A stretch of 64,000 nucleotides of DNA from Luteibacter sp. Sphag1AF (GCF_014192715.1 NZ_JACHYH010000009.1:62001-126000); one strand, 5' to 3'. Shown: positions 27,901 through 36,296, numbered from the stretch's first letter. The notes: a model not told the origin generated them from the letters alone. Numbers and translations are program-made.

Positions 27901-29305
27901 GCGCAGACACGCTGGCCATGGCGCCTTTCAATTGCAGCACGTTCACGGCGTCGTAGTTGTCGGTGCCCGCGGCCACGTGCGCGATCTGGCGCTCGGTGCC
28001 CGTAGCACCCACCGCCACCGCGCCAGCGGATGTCTGAGGCGTGCTGAGCCCGTATGTGGTGTAACTCGCCAGGGGTGCGCGATCAGCGACGGAACCATTG
28101 CCCAATGCCACGCTGTTGAGCGTGGAGGACGTCGCGTTAGCGCCGATGATCGTCTGCTTGTCGTTCGTGCCACTCGCGCTGTCACCGATAACCACTGAGT
28201 TGCCCATGCGCGTGGCGAAGGCATTGGTCGGCACGCCGGACGGATTGGTCGGATCGTTGCGCGACGTGCCAGGGAATGCCACATCGGCGGAAACCGCCGG
28301 GAGCGTGTGACTTGCACCGCGCCCGATGACCACTTCCTGCGACCCGTTGGCAGTGGCCTTGTCGCCCATGATTACCTGGTTGTCCTGGGCGGGGTTCACC
28401 GCCCAGCACCGCGCGAGGGGAATGCCCAGAAGGCTCGCGCAATCGGCAGACCATGCGGGGGAGCCGTTTGGCAGGAGTACAGAACCCAGGAGGCCCGACG
28501 AGAAGCCGTCCACGCCCCGGTTGATGTTGGTGATGTAACTGTCGGAGGTAACGCCGCCAACCAGCGTCAGATGCTGGTTCTGACCGAGCGCTGTTCCGTT
28601 GATCGGCTGGGTGAGGCCGAGGAGATTCACGCCCGTATTGATCGAACCGATGCCCAGGCTCTGGTACGCGCCGGTGACATTGACCGTAGCGAGCCTCTGC
28701 GCACCATTGCTGAGGTAGTTGGTGGTGGGGTCGAGCAACGTCGTCAGCACAGGATTCAACGTGCCGGTCAGAGCGCCCACCAGTCCACCCGTGCCGATGA
28801 ACGTACCCGCGCGAACCGCCTCGGCAGGAAGCGGATAACGCGGATCACCGGGGCCGATAAGCGAAGGCGAGGCCATGCCGCTGACCAGCGTGGCATTGGA
28901 CATGTCCGAGCGCGAAGCACTGGAACTGAGCGACGAATGCATGGACGCGGCGGGCGCTGACCATGCAGACATGGCCGCAGCCTCCGCGATGGCTGTCGTG
29001 CCATCGGTGCTCCTGGCGGCTTTCGAGTCGTCGTCTGTCGTCGTGGTTTCGCCGGATGCTGTGACCTCCGCTTCTTTCCTGGCAGCAGCCTCCGTGGTGG
29101 CGGTAGCAGCCGGCGCGGCAGGGACTTTGGTGTTGACGGTCACCGCTTCGGTGCCGGCAACGGTACCGCCGACAAACACGCACAATGCCGTTGCAAGAAT
29201 GCGCAAGGCGGTCGAGACGTGTTGACGACGAACATCCGCATGCGCGGACAGGGATAGGCGCGCAGCACGCATGCCGCGTACAAAACGGTTCTTGATGAAC
29301 TTCAT
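21938..29305 (-). CDS. Giant trimeric autotransporter adhesin (YadA-like)
   Basis: A 2455-residue type Vc autotransporter. The N-terminus (MKFIKNRFVRGMRAARLSLS, then a hydrophobic segment near residue 40) acts as a long signal peptide but lacks the usual ESPR sequence. The passenger has at least ten YadA-type neck motifs (DAVNVAQL and variants) alternating with head repeats such as GVDSIALGAGATA. The modules are about 160 residues long and partly near-identical at DNA level (25.9-27.5 kb). The last 70 residues form the membrane anchor (MAMAGLPQAMTPG to VGAGMEW). ATG 29305 is preceded by GGGAGAG. It probably mediates adhesion or biofilm formation. Confidence 0.93.
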   Translation of the reverse strand: MKFIKNRFVRGMRAARLSLSAHADVRRQHVSTALRILATALCVFVGGTVAGTEAVTVNTKVPAAPAATATTEAAARKEAEVTASGETTTTDDDSKAARSTDGTTAIAEAAAMSAWSAPAASMHSSLSSSASRSDMSNATLVSGMASPSLIGPGDPRYPLPAEAVRAGTFIGTGGLVGALTGTLNPVLTTLLDPTTNYLSNGAQRLATVNVTGAYQSLGIGSINTGVNLLGLTQPINGTALGQNQHLTLVGGVTSDSYITNINRGVDGFSSGLLGSVLLPNGSPAWSADCASLLGIPLARCWAVNPAQDNQVIMGDKATANGSQEVVIGRGASHTLPAVSADVAFPGTSRNDPTNPSGVPTNAFATRMGNSVVIGDSASGTNDKQTIIGANATSSTLNSVALGNGSVADRAPLASYTTYGLSTPQTSAGAVAVGATGTERQIAHVAAGTDNYDAVNVLQLKGAMASVSALDLLGVLYDADGNGLPTNSLTLLGAGLGTGPVGLHNLAAGSLAAGSLDGVNGTQLRAANQGVATLLGGGAAVSVAGALTAPTYSVPTIAVGGGVTAQTYSDVGSAFGGLNTSLGNVNTRLTNVYTTGLKYLQVNSTGTASAATGVDSIALGAGATAANANSIALGAGAVTSVGAQTGYTAIGITGAQNSLGEVAVGTRKITGLAAGSAPGDAVNVAQLTGVNAAVTNLARIGVHYDVDGGGNPLNHIALSGTGVGTVGLGNLTAGAITAASTDAVNGAQLFASNSTLAGYLGAGAAVSATGVFTAPIFSVPAIAANGTVTAGTFGTVGDAFTGVGASLSNVNTRVTNLYTTGLKYLQVNSTGVASAATGVDSIALGAGATAANNNSIALGAGAVTSVGAQTGYTAIGVTGAQNSLGEVAVGTRKITGLAAGSALGDAVNVAQLTGVSNAVNTLADITVHYDVDGGGNPLNHVTLSGTGVGTVGLGNLSAGAVTAASTDAINGAQIFAYNSTLAGYLGAGAGVSATGVFTAPTFSVPTIAANGTVTAGTFGNVGDAFTGIGTSLGNVNTRVTNLYTTGLKYLQVNSTGVASVATGVDSIALGAGATAANNNSIALGAGAVTSVGAQTGYDAIGVTGLQNSLGEVAVGTRKITGLAAGSALGDAVNVGQLAGVNTSLTTAVNDLGRITVHYDVDGGGNPLNSVSLTGSGVGAVGLNNVLAGAVTASSTGAINGAQLYATNTTLAGYLGGGAGFNAGTGLFVAPSYLLNGIGVTGAVTPGTFGTVANAFASVDTSLGNVNARINLLSASDSAYVKVNSVAAESSAGGAEGIAIGGAANASAADSLAIGHNAIAGNGNSVALGAGSVTTVGAQTGYTAYGLVAPQTSLGEVNVGTRTISGVSAGRLDNDAVNVAQLRSVSTSVGDLGALAVLYDNDGTGNRSNSITLTGTGVGAVGIHNVAPGSLASTSTDAVNGSQLSAANTYVATSLGGGATFNPATGTFTAPSFAITTVAPNGTATTANYPTVDAAFGAVNGSVTNVNSRVNSIFTTGLKYVQINSTGAASTAAGVDGIAIGAGASASNANSVALGAGSQTLVGAQVGYSAYGLVAPQTSLGEVNVGTRTISGVSAGRLDNDAVNVAQLRSVSTSVGDLSALAVRYDDDGAGNPTDNITLTGSGVGEVGIHNVAAGSLAATSTDAVNGSQLSAANTYVATSLGGGATFNPATGTFTAPSYAITSVTSDGSASTANYTSVGTAFSAMNTSVNNVNTRLSSLYTTGSKYVQVNSTGVASAATAAESVAIGGGATVSNANSVALGSGSATTVGAQLGYLAYGLTAPQTSLGEVNIGTRTISGVSAGRVDDDAVNVAQLRSVSDQAAAMNALDVHYQDDGTGHAANVVVLGNGTGSVAMHNLSNGALTAGSLDAVNGGQLNAAYNAMVTAFGGSASFDPLTSTFQGPVMALRNISPTGVVTPGTYNTTASAFTSVDDSISALNARINGISAGTPTPYLSVSSTGAAATATGVDAVALGGESVAAGDGALAVGGEANATGASATAIGDGAVATGNGALAAGGGAQAQAVGAVAMGNLSQATTEGSVALGTGSVANRTGTGVELFSGVAIPAQGVVSVGSAGAERQITNVAGGTEDTDAVNVRQLRAVDAQIGNLSGLAIQYDDMSHSTATLNRGGASVRLSNVANGAIASGSLDAINGGQLFGWTQDTSNPFSNTSLYNSILALQSNPSGGNTTGLAVNDSNGLGAATAGGGNSVATGAGASSSGANSTTIGNGAQATASNSVAVGAGSVADRANSVSVGTAENNRQITNVAAGTQATDAVNVGQLTAAQNGTAHYDTTPTGANDYTSMTLGGPGGTTTTTIHNVAPGTSATDAANVGQVSQAMDWSRSYTDQRVGSLNQDIQRNNSRASAGVASAMAMAGLPQAMTPGRNMAAVAGGTFRGESSIAVGLSTVSDGGGWVYKVSGTANSRGDAGFSVGAGMEW
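25860..27560 (-). repeat. Tandem near-identical modules inside the adhesin gene
   Basis: Three consecutive modules of about 660 bp each repeat the same order of segments: an LGAGAVTSVGAQTGY head repeat, VAVGTRKITGLAAGSA neck start, VHYDVDGGGNPLNHV and TTGLKYLQVNSTG. Spacing and sequence are so alike that recombination between units, and mis-assembly with short reads, are both likely. Four further, more diverged modules lie on either side. Confidence 0.8.
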
Positions 29306-29349
29306 TACCCCGCTCTCCCTTTCAGCCCCACGCGCCACAGTGCAGCGCG

Positions 29350-29381
29350 AAAAAAAAGGGCGGCGAGAGTTCTCGCCGCCC
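29350..29381 (-). terminator. Terminator-like hairpin in the adhesin leader
   Basis: GGGCGGCGAGA (29358-29368) pairs perfectly with TCTCGCCGCCC (29371-29381). Read on the minus strand it is followed by eight T (29357-29350). It lies after the AraC gene and only 45 bases before the adhesin ATG, so it either ends the AraC transcript or works as an attenuator of adhesin expression. A second hairpin (GTGGCCATC/GATGGCCAC, 29404-29426) stands just upstream. Confidence 0.8.
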
Positions 29382-29493
29382 GAATGGTTCTGATTAGAGA
29401 GAGGTGGCCATCATTGCGATGGCCACAAACGGCAACGACAAAAGCAATTCCGGCAACACGCAAATCGTTTTCGGAGCGATGTGAATAGCGCGT

Positions 29494-30486
29494 CTACCAA
29501 CCGTCGTATTCGTCTGCCATCGACATATCTTCCGTAGGCTGCGTTGCCCGCGTCAGCGTTTCGCGTGGCTGTTCGCCAAACATGTGCCGATACTTTTCAG
29601 CGAAGCGCGACAAGTCCCACATGCCGCAACTCAACGCCACCGACTTCACCGAACGGCGTCCAGCTTCCGCAGTCACGAGGCTGCGATGCGCCACACACAG
29701 GCGAAGCATGGCCAGATAACGATTGGGCGGAACACCCAGAAGATCATCAAACGCATAGCGCAAGCCGCGCTCACTGGCACCGGCTGCCTGACACAGCTCC
29801 TGCGCGTAGATGTCGCGACGAAGATTGGCCCGCATGAAACGCTCGGCACGCCGCAACACCTGATAGTGCGCACGCCTGCCCCGTGAAGACATCGGTCGAT
29901 CTTCCGAACTGGACGCCATCGCCGCCGCGATGTGCTGATCGAGCAGATCCTCCACAGGCCCCAACGCTGCCTCGCCGTCGCGCGGCAATTGCTCGCGGAT
30001 GCGTTCGAACGCGCGGGTCAGCACCGGCGAGCGCGAACTGAACAACCGCAAACGTTGCGCGTAGAACTCAAGATCACCCTGCTCCAGCGCCGCAAAGCGC
30101 GTGCGGAACTGGGCCGCATGCACCATCGCCAGCGTGATGCGAGCGCCGCGCTCGAACATGAAATCGGTAGATACACCAGGCAGCAGCGTCACCGCCATAT
30201 CCGATTCCACACTTACACCCTGACACCAGCTGCGCTCCGAGGCCTGGTGCACATAGGCCACCATGCACCAGTCGTCCGGCACTGTGAAACTGCCTCGCAC
30301 GTCAAAACCGACGTCTGCCGTGAGGTAGAAACTGCCATCACGCATCACAGATGCGACGGTGGCTCGCGGACGTGCCGGATTGAGCATCAGCAAATCCACG
30401 TCACAAAACTTCAGGGCGGACCCCAAAGTCACCAGATCAAATTCTTCCCAGCTGTCCAACCCCTGCTTGTCGGACTTCATCGACAT
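29494..30486 (-). CDS. AraC-family transcriptional regulator
   Basis: A 330-residue regulator: an N-terminal cupin-like sensor of about 200 residues and a C-terminal double helix-turn-helix (AERFMRANLRRDIYAQELCQ, ASERGLRYAFDDLLGVPPN, then SVALSCGMWDLSRFAEKYRH). The sensor part resembles the AraC_binding_2/OruR-type start. The ATG at 30486 has GGAGGG just upstream. It is followed on the same strand by the adhesin gene after 188 bases and so is a good candidate for its regulator. Confidence 0.87.
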   Translation of the reverse strand: MSMKSDKQGLDSWEEFDLVTLGSALKFCDVDLLMLNPARPRATVASVMRDGSFYLTADVGFDVRGSFTVPDDWCMVAYVHQASERSWCQGVSVESDMAVTLLPGVSTDFMFERGARITLAMVHAAQFRTRFAALEQGDLEFYAQRLRLFSSRSPVLTRAFERIREQLPRDGEAALGPVEDLLDQHIAAAMASSSEDRPMSSRGRRAHYQVLRRAERFMRANLRRDIYAQELCQAAGASERGLRYAFDDLLGVPPNRYLAMLRLCVAHRSLVTAEAGRRSVKSVALSCGMWDLSRFAEKYRHMFGEQPRETLTRATQPTEDMSMADEYDGW

Positions 30487-30852
30487 TAGCCGTCCCTCCA
30501 TAGCCGATCCGTGTAGTCGTTGGTTTCACTCAGTGTCGTTAGGGGGAGAGGCGCAAGGAGCGTCTCAATCGGCCTTCATCTGGCCGATCGTGCCGAAACC
30601 CGGTGGATGCACGCACGCCCCCGGCGCGCACCACGGTTATCGAGGAAAACAAACAGTTGCTCATCGCCGGCACCCCCCCTTTGAGAAGACCCAGGAGCGG
30701 CAGAGAAGATACGGCACCCGGGCATGGTTTGCATAATTGAATGCCGGATACGCATCGAATTGCCGCACTGGCGACGTTTATGACCTAACTACGGCTATGC
30801 GGTGTGAAATTGCCGAATACGCTTAGGAGTTTTTACTTAGATCGGTAAAAAC
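30487..30852. other. Intergenic region upstream of the AraC gene
   Basis: No credible gene is seen. The left part will hold the AraC promoter; no clear -35/-10 pair stands out. The right end has a hairpin described separately. Confidence 0.5.
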
Positions 30853-30854
30853 TC
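30827..30854. terminator. AT-rich hairpin at the end of the YegD-like gene
   Basis: GAGTTTTTAC (30827-30836) pairs perfectly with GTAAAAACTC (30845-30854) across an 8-base loop and overlaps the stop codon of the YegD-like gene. The U-rich arm sits inside the stem and no T-run follows, so it is a weak terminator candidate or an mRNA-end stabiliser. Confidence 0.45.
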
Positions 30855-32211
30855 AAGAAATTGCGGCCCTTGCGAGACCTGAGACGACACCCAGCGATGG
30901 ATCGCCATGGACCACGTCAATGCCGGGAAAGCTCATTCGCACCCTCTCCTGCACCTGGGGCGAACGCGACGTGCCGCCGGTGAGGAAGATGCTGCCCGGG
31001 GCTTCGGGGAGGTCAGAGCGGGTCTGCTCCAGAAGGCGCTGCATCCGGTCGAGGAAGTCTTCCGAGGCTACCTTGAAGTCGGCGTCGGTGGCCTCGACAG
31101 CGAGATCCGCTTCGATGAAGTCCAGCGCGGCGCAGGCACGCGGGCCAGCGCTCAGCTCGATTTTCACGCGCTCGGCCGACTGATTGAGGCGGGTCGTTGC
31201 ACCCGTGGATTGCAGCGCGCGCAGGCGGCTGCCGAATGGCTCGTCCACCTGGCGGTAGTCCTGCTTGCGGAATTCACGCTGCTTGGGAAGATTGTGGACA
31301 CTGGCCGCTTCCACGAAGTGGTGAACGGGGACGCCGGATGTGTCTTTGCCGAAATGGGGCATGAAACTGTAGAGGCTGATGCCCACGTCCAGATCCGTAC
31401 CGCCACGGGGAAGACCCCAGCTGCGATGCACCTGCGGTTCGAGACCGCCGCCCAGTTCGGCATAGGCCACGTCAGTGGTACCACCACCGATGTCCACGAT
31501 GATCGCGCGCTGCCGCTCTTGCAGTTGCATGTGGTACGCCATGGCAGCGGCGGCCGGCTCTTCCAGGAACGACACGCCGTCAAAGCCGGCAATATCGGCG
31601 GCCTCGCGCAGAATGCCCAGTGCCTGATCGCCACCAGCCGGTCCCATGGAACTGCGAAACTCCACCGGACGTCCAATCACCGCCTCACGCACCGGCACGC
31701 CAAACTGCTGGGTGGCCGTCAGGCGGATGTGTTCGAGGATGTGCGCGGCAATGCTCACGATGGTCTTGCGGACGCGGGGGTCCAGCTTGTAGCCGAACAT
31801 CGACTTGGGCGATTCGATCAGGTTGCCGGTGCCCTCTTCCAGATAGGCGTCCACGGCGTCCTCGCCGAACAGCGCATCCTGGAAGCTGGCCACCGAAGCA
31901 GACGCTGCACGAGTCTGCTCTTCCATCCACTGGCGCCGCACGATGCGCACGGCTTCCCGGTGCAACTGCACTTCAGGACGTGGCGAAAGACCCGCCGCAC
32001 GCTCATCGGCGCGCGACGCGCGGATGATGGATTCGACCTGAGCCTCAAGCACAGGCGTCAGCACGAAGTCTTCGACGTTGGGCACTACCTCGGGGAAGAA
32101 CACCGCCGTGCGGAACTGGCGGGCCTCCCCGAAACGAACGAGCTTCAGCTCACCATCAATGATGGCAGCAGCGGCCGAATAGCTGGTTCCGAAGTCGATT
32201 CCGATGCGCAT
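30853..32211 (-). CDS. YegD-like Hsp70-family ATPase
   Basis: A 452-residue protein consisting of the Hsp70/actin-type ATPase with no substrate-binding domain. Phosphate loops are MRIGIDFGTSYSAAA (residues 1-15) and VDIGGGTTDVAYAEL; the adenosine motif is FLTGGTSRSPQV near the end, and FLEEPAAAAMAY joins them. The length fits the YegD group, whose client is unknown. The start at 32211 removes a long implausible N-terminus. It lies about 100 bases after the porin gene on the same strand. Confidence 0.85.
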   Translation of the reverse strand: MRIGIDFGTSYSAAAAIIDGELKLVRFGEARQFRTAVFFPEVVPNVEDFVLTPVLEAQVESIIRASRADERAAGLSPRPEVQLHREAVRIVRRQWMEEQTRAASASVASFQDALFGEDAVDAYLEEGTGNLIESPKSMFGYKLDPRVRKTIVSIAAHILEHIRLTATQQFGVPVREAVIGRPVEFRSSMGPAGGDQALGILREAADIAGFDGVSFLEEPAAAAMAYHMQLQERQRAIIVDIGGGTTDVAYAELGGGLEPQVHRSWGLPRGGTDLDVGISLYSFMPHFGKDTSGVPVHHFVEAASVHNLPKQREFRKQDYRQVDEPFGSRLRALQSTGATTRLNQSAERVKIELSAGPRACAALDFIEADLAVEATDADFKVASEDFLDRMQRLLEQTRSDLPEAPGSIFLTGGTSRSPQVQERVRMSFPGIDVVHGDPSLGVVSGLARAAIS

Positions 32212-32311
32212 GAGAGGGACTGAATGCTTTGGGGAACCGCCAAGTATCGCGGGTTCCCCTCCCCGGGGCCACCTTTCGATGAGGGCGCGGCCCGCCAGGC
32301 CGCGCCCGGAC

Positions 32312-33724
32312 TCAGAAATTGACCTGCAACTGGAGCCGGACCAGATCGCCATCCACCCGCTTGTACGGCGCCGCCGTGACGTCCGTCCGACGCATGTTCG
32401 CGTAGGACAGGGCGATCTCAAGCTCCGTGAGCGGCTGCCACTCCACACCCACTTCCAGTTCGTCCACCAGCATGCGCGGCGCATTGGTGTCGAACTTCGC
32501 GGCACCGCGATAAGTCTGCCACTTGGCATACGGCATCAGCGAGCCGTAATTGCCGTCCACCTTGTACATCACCTGGGCGTAGCCGCCGCGCAGTGACATC
32601 GTGCGGATGGTGCGGCGGGCCACGTCCAGCTGCGGGCCGCGCCCCACGGTCCACTCCGCCTGGAAGCCAAACGGCTGCGGGTAATAAATGACGTGCGCGG
32701 CAACACGGCGATCTTCCGATCCCGCTTCGGGCGCATCCACGCGCGGCGTGAACGTGCTGCCCGTGGCAGACAACGCCGTGCCGGTGGTGACCTTGTAACG
32801 ACCCGAATAGGCATCCGCGCCCACTTCCAGATACTGACCGTTGCTCATCTTGAACGGATAAGTGAAGTGCAGCACGGTGTGCAACTGGTCGTTGCGATCC
32901 GGACGATTCGCGCCCTGGCCGTTGTACACACCCACGCCGAACACGCCGTAGTCGCCGGACCCCTTCAAGCCCGACTTTTGCAGGTAGGCGAAGCGCTCGC
33001 GCGCCACCGTGGGCGAGTAGTAGAAAAACAGGCCCAGATCGCGCTCGTCGCGAACTGCCGAGTTCAGCGCATCGGCGCGGTCAAGCGCCAGACGGTTCTG
33101 GCTGGACTGCAAATCTTCCCAGCCATAAGGCACTTTGGACTGACCTGCGCGCAGGCGCCAGGTCTTTTCCTTGTTGAAATAGATGTCCGCATACGCATCG
33201 CGTAACTGCGCGAAGTTGGTCGTCGTGGAACCGGTGGGCGTGCTGCCGAAATCCGGCTGGATGTAGATCGACACGTTGTCCGACACGTCACCGCTGATGA
33301 CCAGGCGCGCACGACGGATGCCAAAGCCCTGATCCTTGCCGATGAAGCGGTCACCCGGCGAACGCAGGTCGCCGTGATCGCCACCCACGCCCTGGTTGTA
33401 GCGCATCTGCAGATAACCACGCAGACCGATGCGGTCGTACCACTTGGTGGACTTCACCGGGGCCGGGCCGGAGGCAACCAGCGGTGCCGCTGTGGGCGTC
33501 TGGACGGCCGCAGCAGGCGTCGCTGCAACCGTCGTAGCGGCGCCTCCCTGCCCCTCTTCGCTGCGCACGAAACGCCCCAGTTTCGTGCGACCCGGACCCG
33601 GCTCCGCATAAATTTGCTGGGTCTTGCTGTCCACATACAGTTCCAGCGCCGTCTGCGGAGCGGCCTCGGCAGCCGCCGTCGCACACATTCCCCACACGGC
33701 CGAGGCCAATACCCGCTTCTTCAT
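32312..33724 (-). CDS. OprP/OprO-like outer-membrane porin
   Basis: A 470-residue outer-membrane protein. The signal peptide ends near ATAAAEA (residue 21). A short linker rich in Ala and Pro follows, then a beta-barrel with alternating strands (GLRGYLQMRYNQ, FGIRRARLVISGDVSDNVSI, LRLQLQVNF as closing strand). The OprP family forms trimers selective for phosphate or pyrophosphate; the selectivity here is unknown. It starts 304 bases from a divergent TonB receptor. Confidence 0.85.
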   Translation of the reverse strand: MKKRVLASAVWGMCATAAAEAAPQTALELYVDSKTQQIYAEPGPGRTKLGRFVRSEEGQGGAATTVAATPAAAVQTPTAAPLVASGPAPVKSTKWYDRIGLRGYLQMRYNQGVGGDHGDLRSPGDRFIGKDQGFGIRRARLVISGDVSDNVSIYIQPDFGSTPTGSTTTNFAQLRDAYADIYFNKEKTWRLRAGQSKVPYGWEDLQSSQNRLALDRADALNSAVRDERDLGLFFYYSPTVARERFAYLQKSGLKGSGDYGVFGVGVYNGQGANRPDRNDQLHTVLHFTYPFKMSNGQYLEVGADAYSGRYKVTTGTALSATGSTFTPRVDAPEAGSEDRRVAAHVIYYPQPFGFQAEWTVGRGPQLDVARRTIRTMSLRGGYAQVMYKVDGNYGSLMPYAKWQTYRGAAKFDTNAPRMLVDELEVGVEWQPLTELEIALSYANMRRTDVTAAPYKRVDGDLVRLQLQVNF

Positions 33725-34028
33725 GCCAACCTCACAATTTTGAGAAAATACTCAAACGTCGGCGATTGGGTTGCTAAATGATCGCAACATCGCATCGCCA
33801 AACGAAGGAGCGGCACGTTAGCGACCCAATATGTCGACGGCGTGACAGCCTCCGGCGGGCTGGCGGTAACCGTTTCGTTGTCGCGGTGCAACACTTTCGT
33901 AACGAACGCCTGTCGGTGGATAATTGCGATGCCAGCGCGCAGCCAGGGGACCGGCGATCAGGGGTGGCCGGTTCTTTATCGCGCCCACCGCGCTTCACGA
34001 CTCCAAGCCAATCGGGAACTAAAGAGCC
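33725..34028. promoter_or_regulatory. Divergent control region between porin and TonB receptor
   Basis: No gene is seen here. A short inverted repeat TTTGAG/CTCAAA (33739-33756) lies just upstream of the porin start. The rest must hold both promoters; no Pho-box-like or Fur-box-like repeat was evident by eye. Confidence 0.4.
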
Positions 34029-36296
34029 ATGACCCTCCGGAACACGCGGACGCCGCGACGTCTAGCCATTGCCTTGCATATCGCAGTGGCACTCGCCGCC
34101 GGCACCGCTGCCGCACAGGACGCACCCGCCGCCAACACGGCCAACACGCCACCGAAAACCGCCACACTGCAGACCATCAGCGTCACCGCTGAAAAACGTG
34201 TGGAAGACATGCAGAAAGTGCCCATCTCGATGACGGTACTTCCGGCAGAAAAGCTCGAAGCGTTCGGCCAGGCAGGTGACGGCGTGCTTCAGCTGGCCTC
34301 ACGCGCACCCAGCGTGTATGCCGAAACCTCGTATGGTCGTGAGTTCCCGCGCTTCTACATTCGCGGCCTCGGCAACAGCGACTTCGATCTGAACGCGTCG
34401 CAGCCGGTGTCGATGGTCTACGACGACATCGTCCAGGAAAACCCCATCCTGAAGGGCTTCCCGCTGTTCGATCTGGAACAGGTGGAAGTGCTTCGTGGTC
34501 CGCAGGGCACGCTGTTCGGTCGCAACTCGCCTGCGGGTGTCATCAAGTTCGAATCGCGCAAGCCCACCCAGGAAACGACCGGTTATGCCCGCGTGTCCTA
34601 CGGCTCGCTGGGCACGGCCAATGTTGAAGCGGCACTCGGTGGCGCGCTCAGCCCGAACTGGTCGGCACGCGTGTCCGCGCTTGCGCAGCATCGCGACGGC
34701 TGGATCGACAATGCCTACACCGGCAAGAAAGACGTGCTGGGTGGTTACAACGACCGCGCCGTGCGTTTGCAGGCGCTGTACAAGGCCAGCGAAAACTTCG
34801 ACGCACTGATCAACGTGCACGGTCGCTGGCTGGATGGCAGCGCGATGGTCAATCGCGCCAATGCCATCGAACTGGGCGCACCCAGCTTCGTTCCTGGCTT
34901 TGATCGCGACACCGTGGCTCAGGACGGCCGCAACCGCCAGCACCTGTTCACCTGGGGCAGCAACCTGCACCTGAACTGGCACTTCAACGACCTGACCCTT
35001 ACGTCGATCACCGGCCTGGAGCGTGCCACCACGTACAGCCTGGGCGATGTGGACGGTGGCTACGATGCCTCCGAAACGCCGGCCACGCCGAACCTCGGCA
35101 ACCGCTACATCACCCCGTTCTATTCGGAAACCGCCGATGCGCTGCCGAAGGATCGTCAGATCAGCCAGGAATTCCGCCTTGCCAACGATCCGTCCAACCG
35201 CCTGAAGTGGCAGGTCGGCACGTACTACTTCGACGAAGACATTGCGATCCGCAACTACTCGTACGACACGCTGAACAACCACGTGCTCAACGGCGACGTC
35301 AGCCAGGCGCAGCGCACCAAGGCGTGGGCAATCTTCGGCTCGGCCGACTACAACATCACCGACGCCTTCGACGTTCGCGCGGGCGCCCGCTACTCGCACG
35401 ACAAGCGTGATTTCTCGGCTACCCGCACACTCGGTTTCACCGGCCCCGTGGGTCCGCTGACCGCCGATCCGGTGGATGCGCGCTGGAGCGGCGACCTGAC
35501 CGGCACCTGGACGCTGTCGCCCAATACCAACGTATACGCACGCGTTGCCAACGGCTTCCGCGCACCCAGCGTGCAGGGCCGCATCAACTTCAGCAACACG
35601 ATTTCCACCGCGAAACCGGAAACCATCACCTCGTACGAGCTGGGCATCAAGACGACCAGCGAAGACAACAAGGTTCGCTTCAACGCCGATGTGTACAAGT
35701 TCAACATGCACAATCAGCAGCTCACGGCCGTGGGGGGCGCGACCAACGTCACCCAGCTGATCAACGCGAAGAAGACCGAGGGCTACGGCGCGGAGTTCGA
35801 TCTGGAAGCCTACCTGTCGCCGAACCTCATCGTGACGGCCGGCGGCAGCTACAACCACACCGAACTGAAAGACCCCAACCTCGCCGTCGCTCCGTGCGGT
35901 GGCGGTTGCACGGTCACCAATCCGCTGAACGCCGCGGGCAACGCCATCATCGACGGGAACAGCCTGCCCAACGCGCCGAAGTGGATCGGCACGCTGACCG
36001 CACGCTATGGCATCCCGTACGGCGAAAGCGGCGAGTTCTTCGTGTACACCGACTGGAACTACCGCTCGGAAGTGAATTTCTTCCTGTACGACTCGGAAGA
36101 ATTCCGCAGCAAGGCGTTCCTGGAAGGTGGCGTGCGCGTCGGCTACAACTGGAACTTCGGCAAGCGCGAAATCGCCCTGTACGGTCGCAACATCACCGGC
36201 AAGCAGGTCATCACGGGCGGCATTGATTTCAACAATCGCACCGCTTTCGTGAATGACCCGCGTGTGGTGGGCATCGAGTTCCGCGCCGAGCTGTAA
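34029..36296 (+). CDS. TonB-dependent outer-membrane receptor
   Basis: A 755-residue receptor. Signal peptide to about AAAQ (residue 28), TonB-box-like region LQTISVTAEKR near 55, plug domain with VPISMTVLPAEKLEAFG and the conserved LEQVEVLRGPQGTLFGRNSP, then a 22-strand barrel that ends VVGIEFRAEL. The final residue is Leu in place of the usual aromatic. The pattern (AEKR, RGPQGTLFGRN) is that of receptors for siderophores or plant/aromatic compounds; the ligand cannot be told. Confidence 0.9.
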   Translation: MTLRNTRTPRRLAIALHIAVALAAGTAAAQDAPAANTANTPPKTATLQTISVTAEKRVEDMQKVPISMTVLPAEKLEAFGQAGDGVLQLASRAPSVYAETSYGREFPRFYIRGLGNSDFDLNASQPVSMVYDDIVQENPILKGFPLFDLEQVEVLRGPQGTLFGRNSPAGVIKFESRKPTQETTGYARVSYGSLGTANVEAALGGALSPNWSARVSALAQHRDGWIDNAYTGKKDVLGGYNDRAVRLQALYKASENFDALINVHGRWLDGSAMVNRANAIELGAPSFVPGFDRDTVAQDGRNRQHLFTWGSNLHLNWHFNDLTLTSITGLERATTYSLGDVDGGYDASETPATPNLGNRYITPFYSETADALPKDRQISQEFRLANDPSNRLKWQVGTYYFDEDIAIRNYSYDTLNNHVLNGDVSQAQRTKAWAIFGSADYNITDAFDVRAGARYSHDKRDFSATRTLGFTGPVGPLTADPVDARWSGDLTGTWTLSPNTNVYARVANGFRAPSVQGRINFSNTISTAKPETITSYELGIKTTSEDNKVRFNADVYKFNMHNQQLTAVGGATNVTQLINAKKTEGYGAEFDLEAYLSPNLIVTAGGSYNHTELKDPNLAVAPCGGGCTVTNPLNAAGNAIIDGNSLPNAPKWIGTLTARYGIPYGESGEFFVYTDWNYRSEVNFFLYDSEEFRSKAFLEGGVRVGYNWNFGKREIALYGRNITGKQVITGGIDFNNRTAFVNDPRVVGIEFRAEL

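Noticed and set aside
21938-29305. The adhesin repeats as a CRISPR array or other spacer array
   Set aside because: The repeats are long coding modules of a trimeric autotransporter and have no short regular repeat-spacer pattern.
29382-29493. A leader peptide (MMATSL) controlling the terminator before the adhesin gene
   Set aside because: The frame is only six codons, has no ribosome site and no run of control codons.
34299-35858. A 519-codon minus-strand frame opposite the TonB receptor
   Set aside because: Antisense shadow of a well-supported receptor gene; its residue mix is that of a reverse frame.
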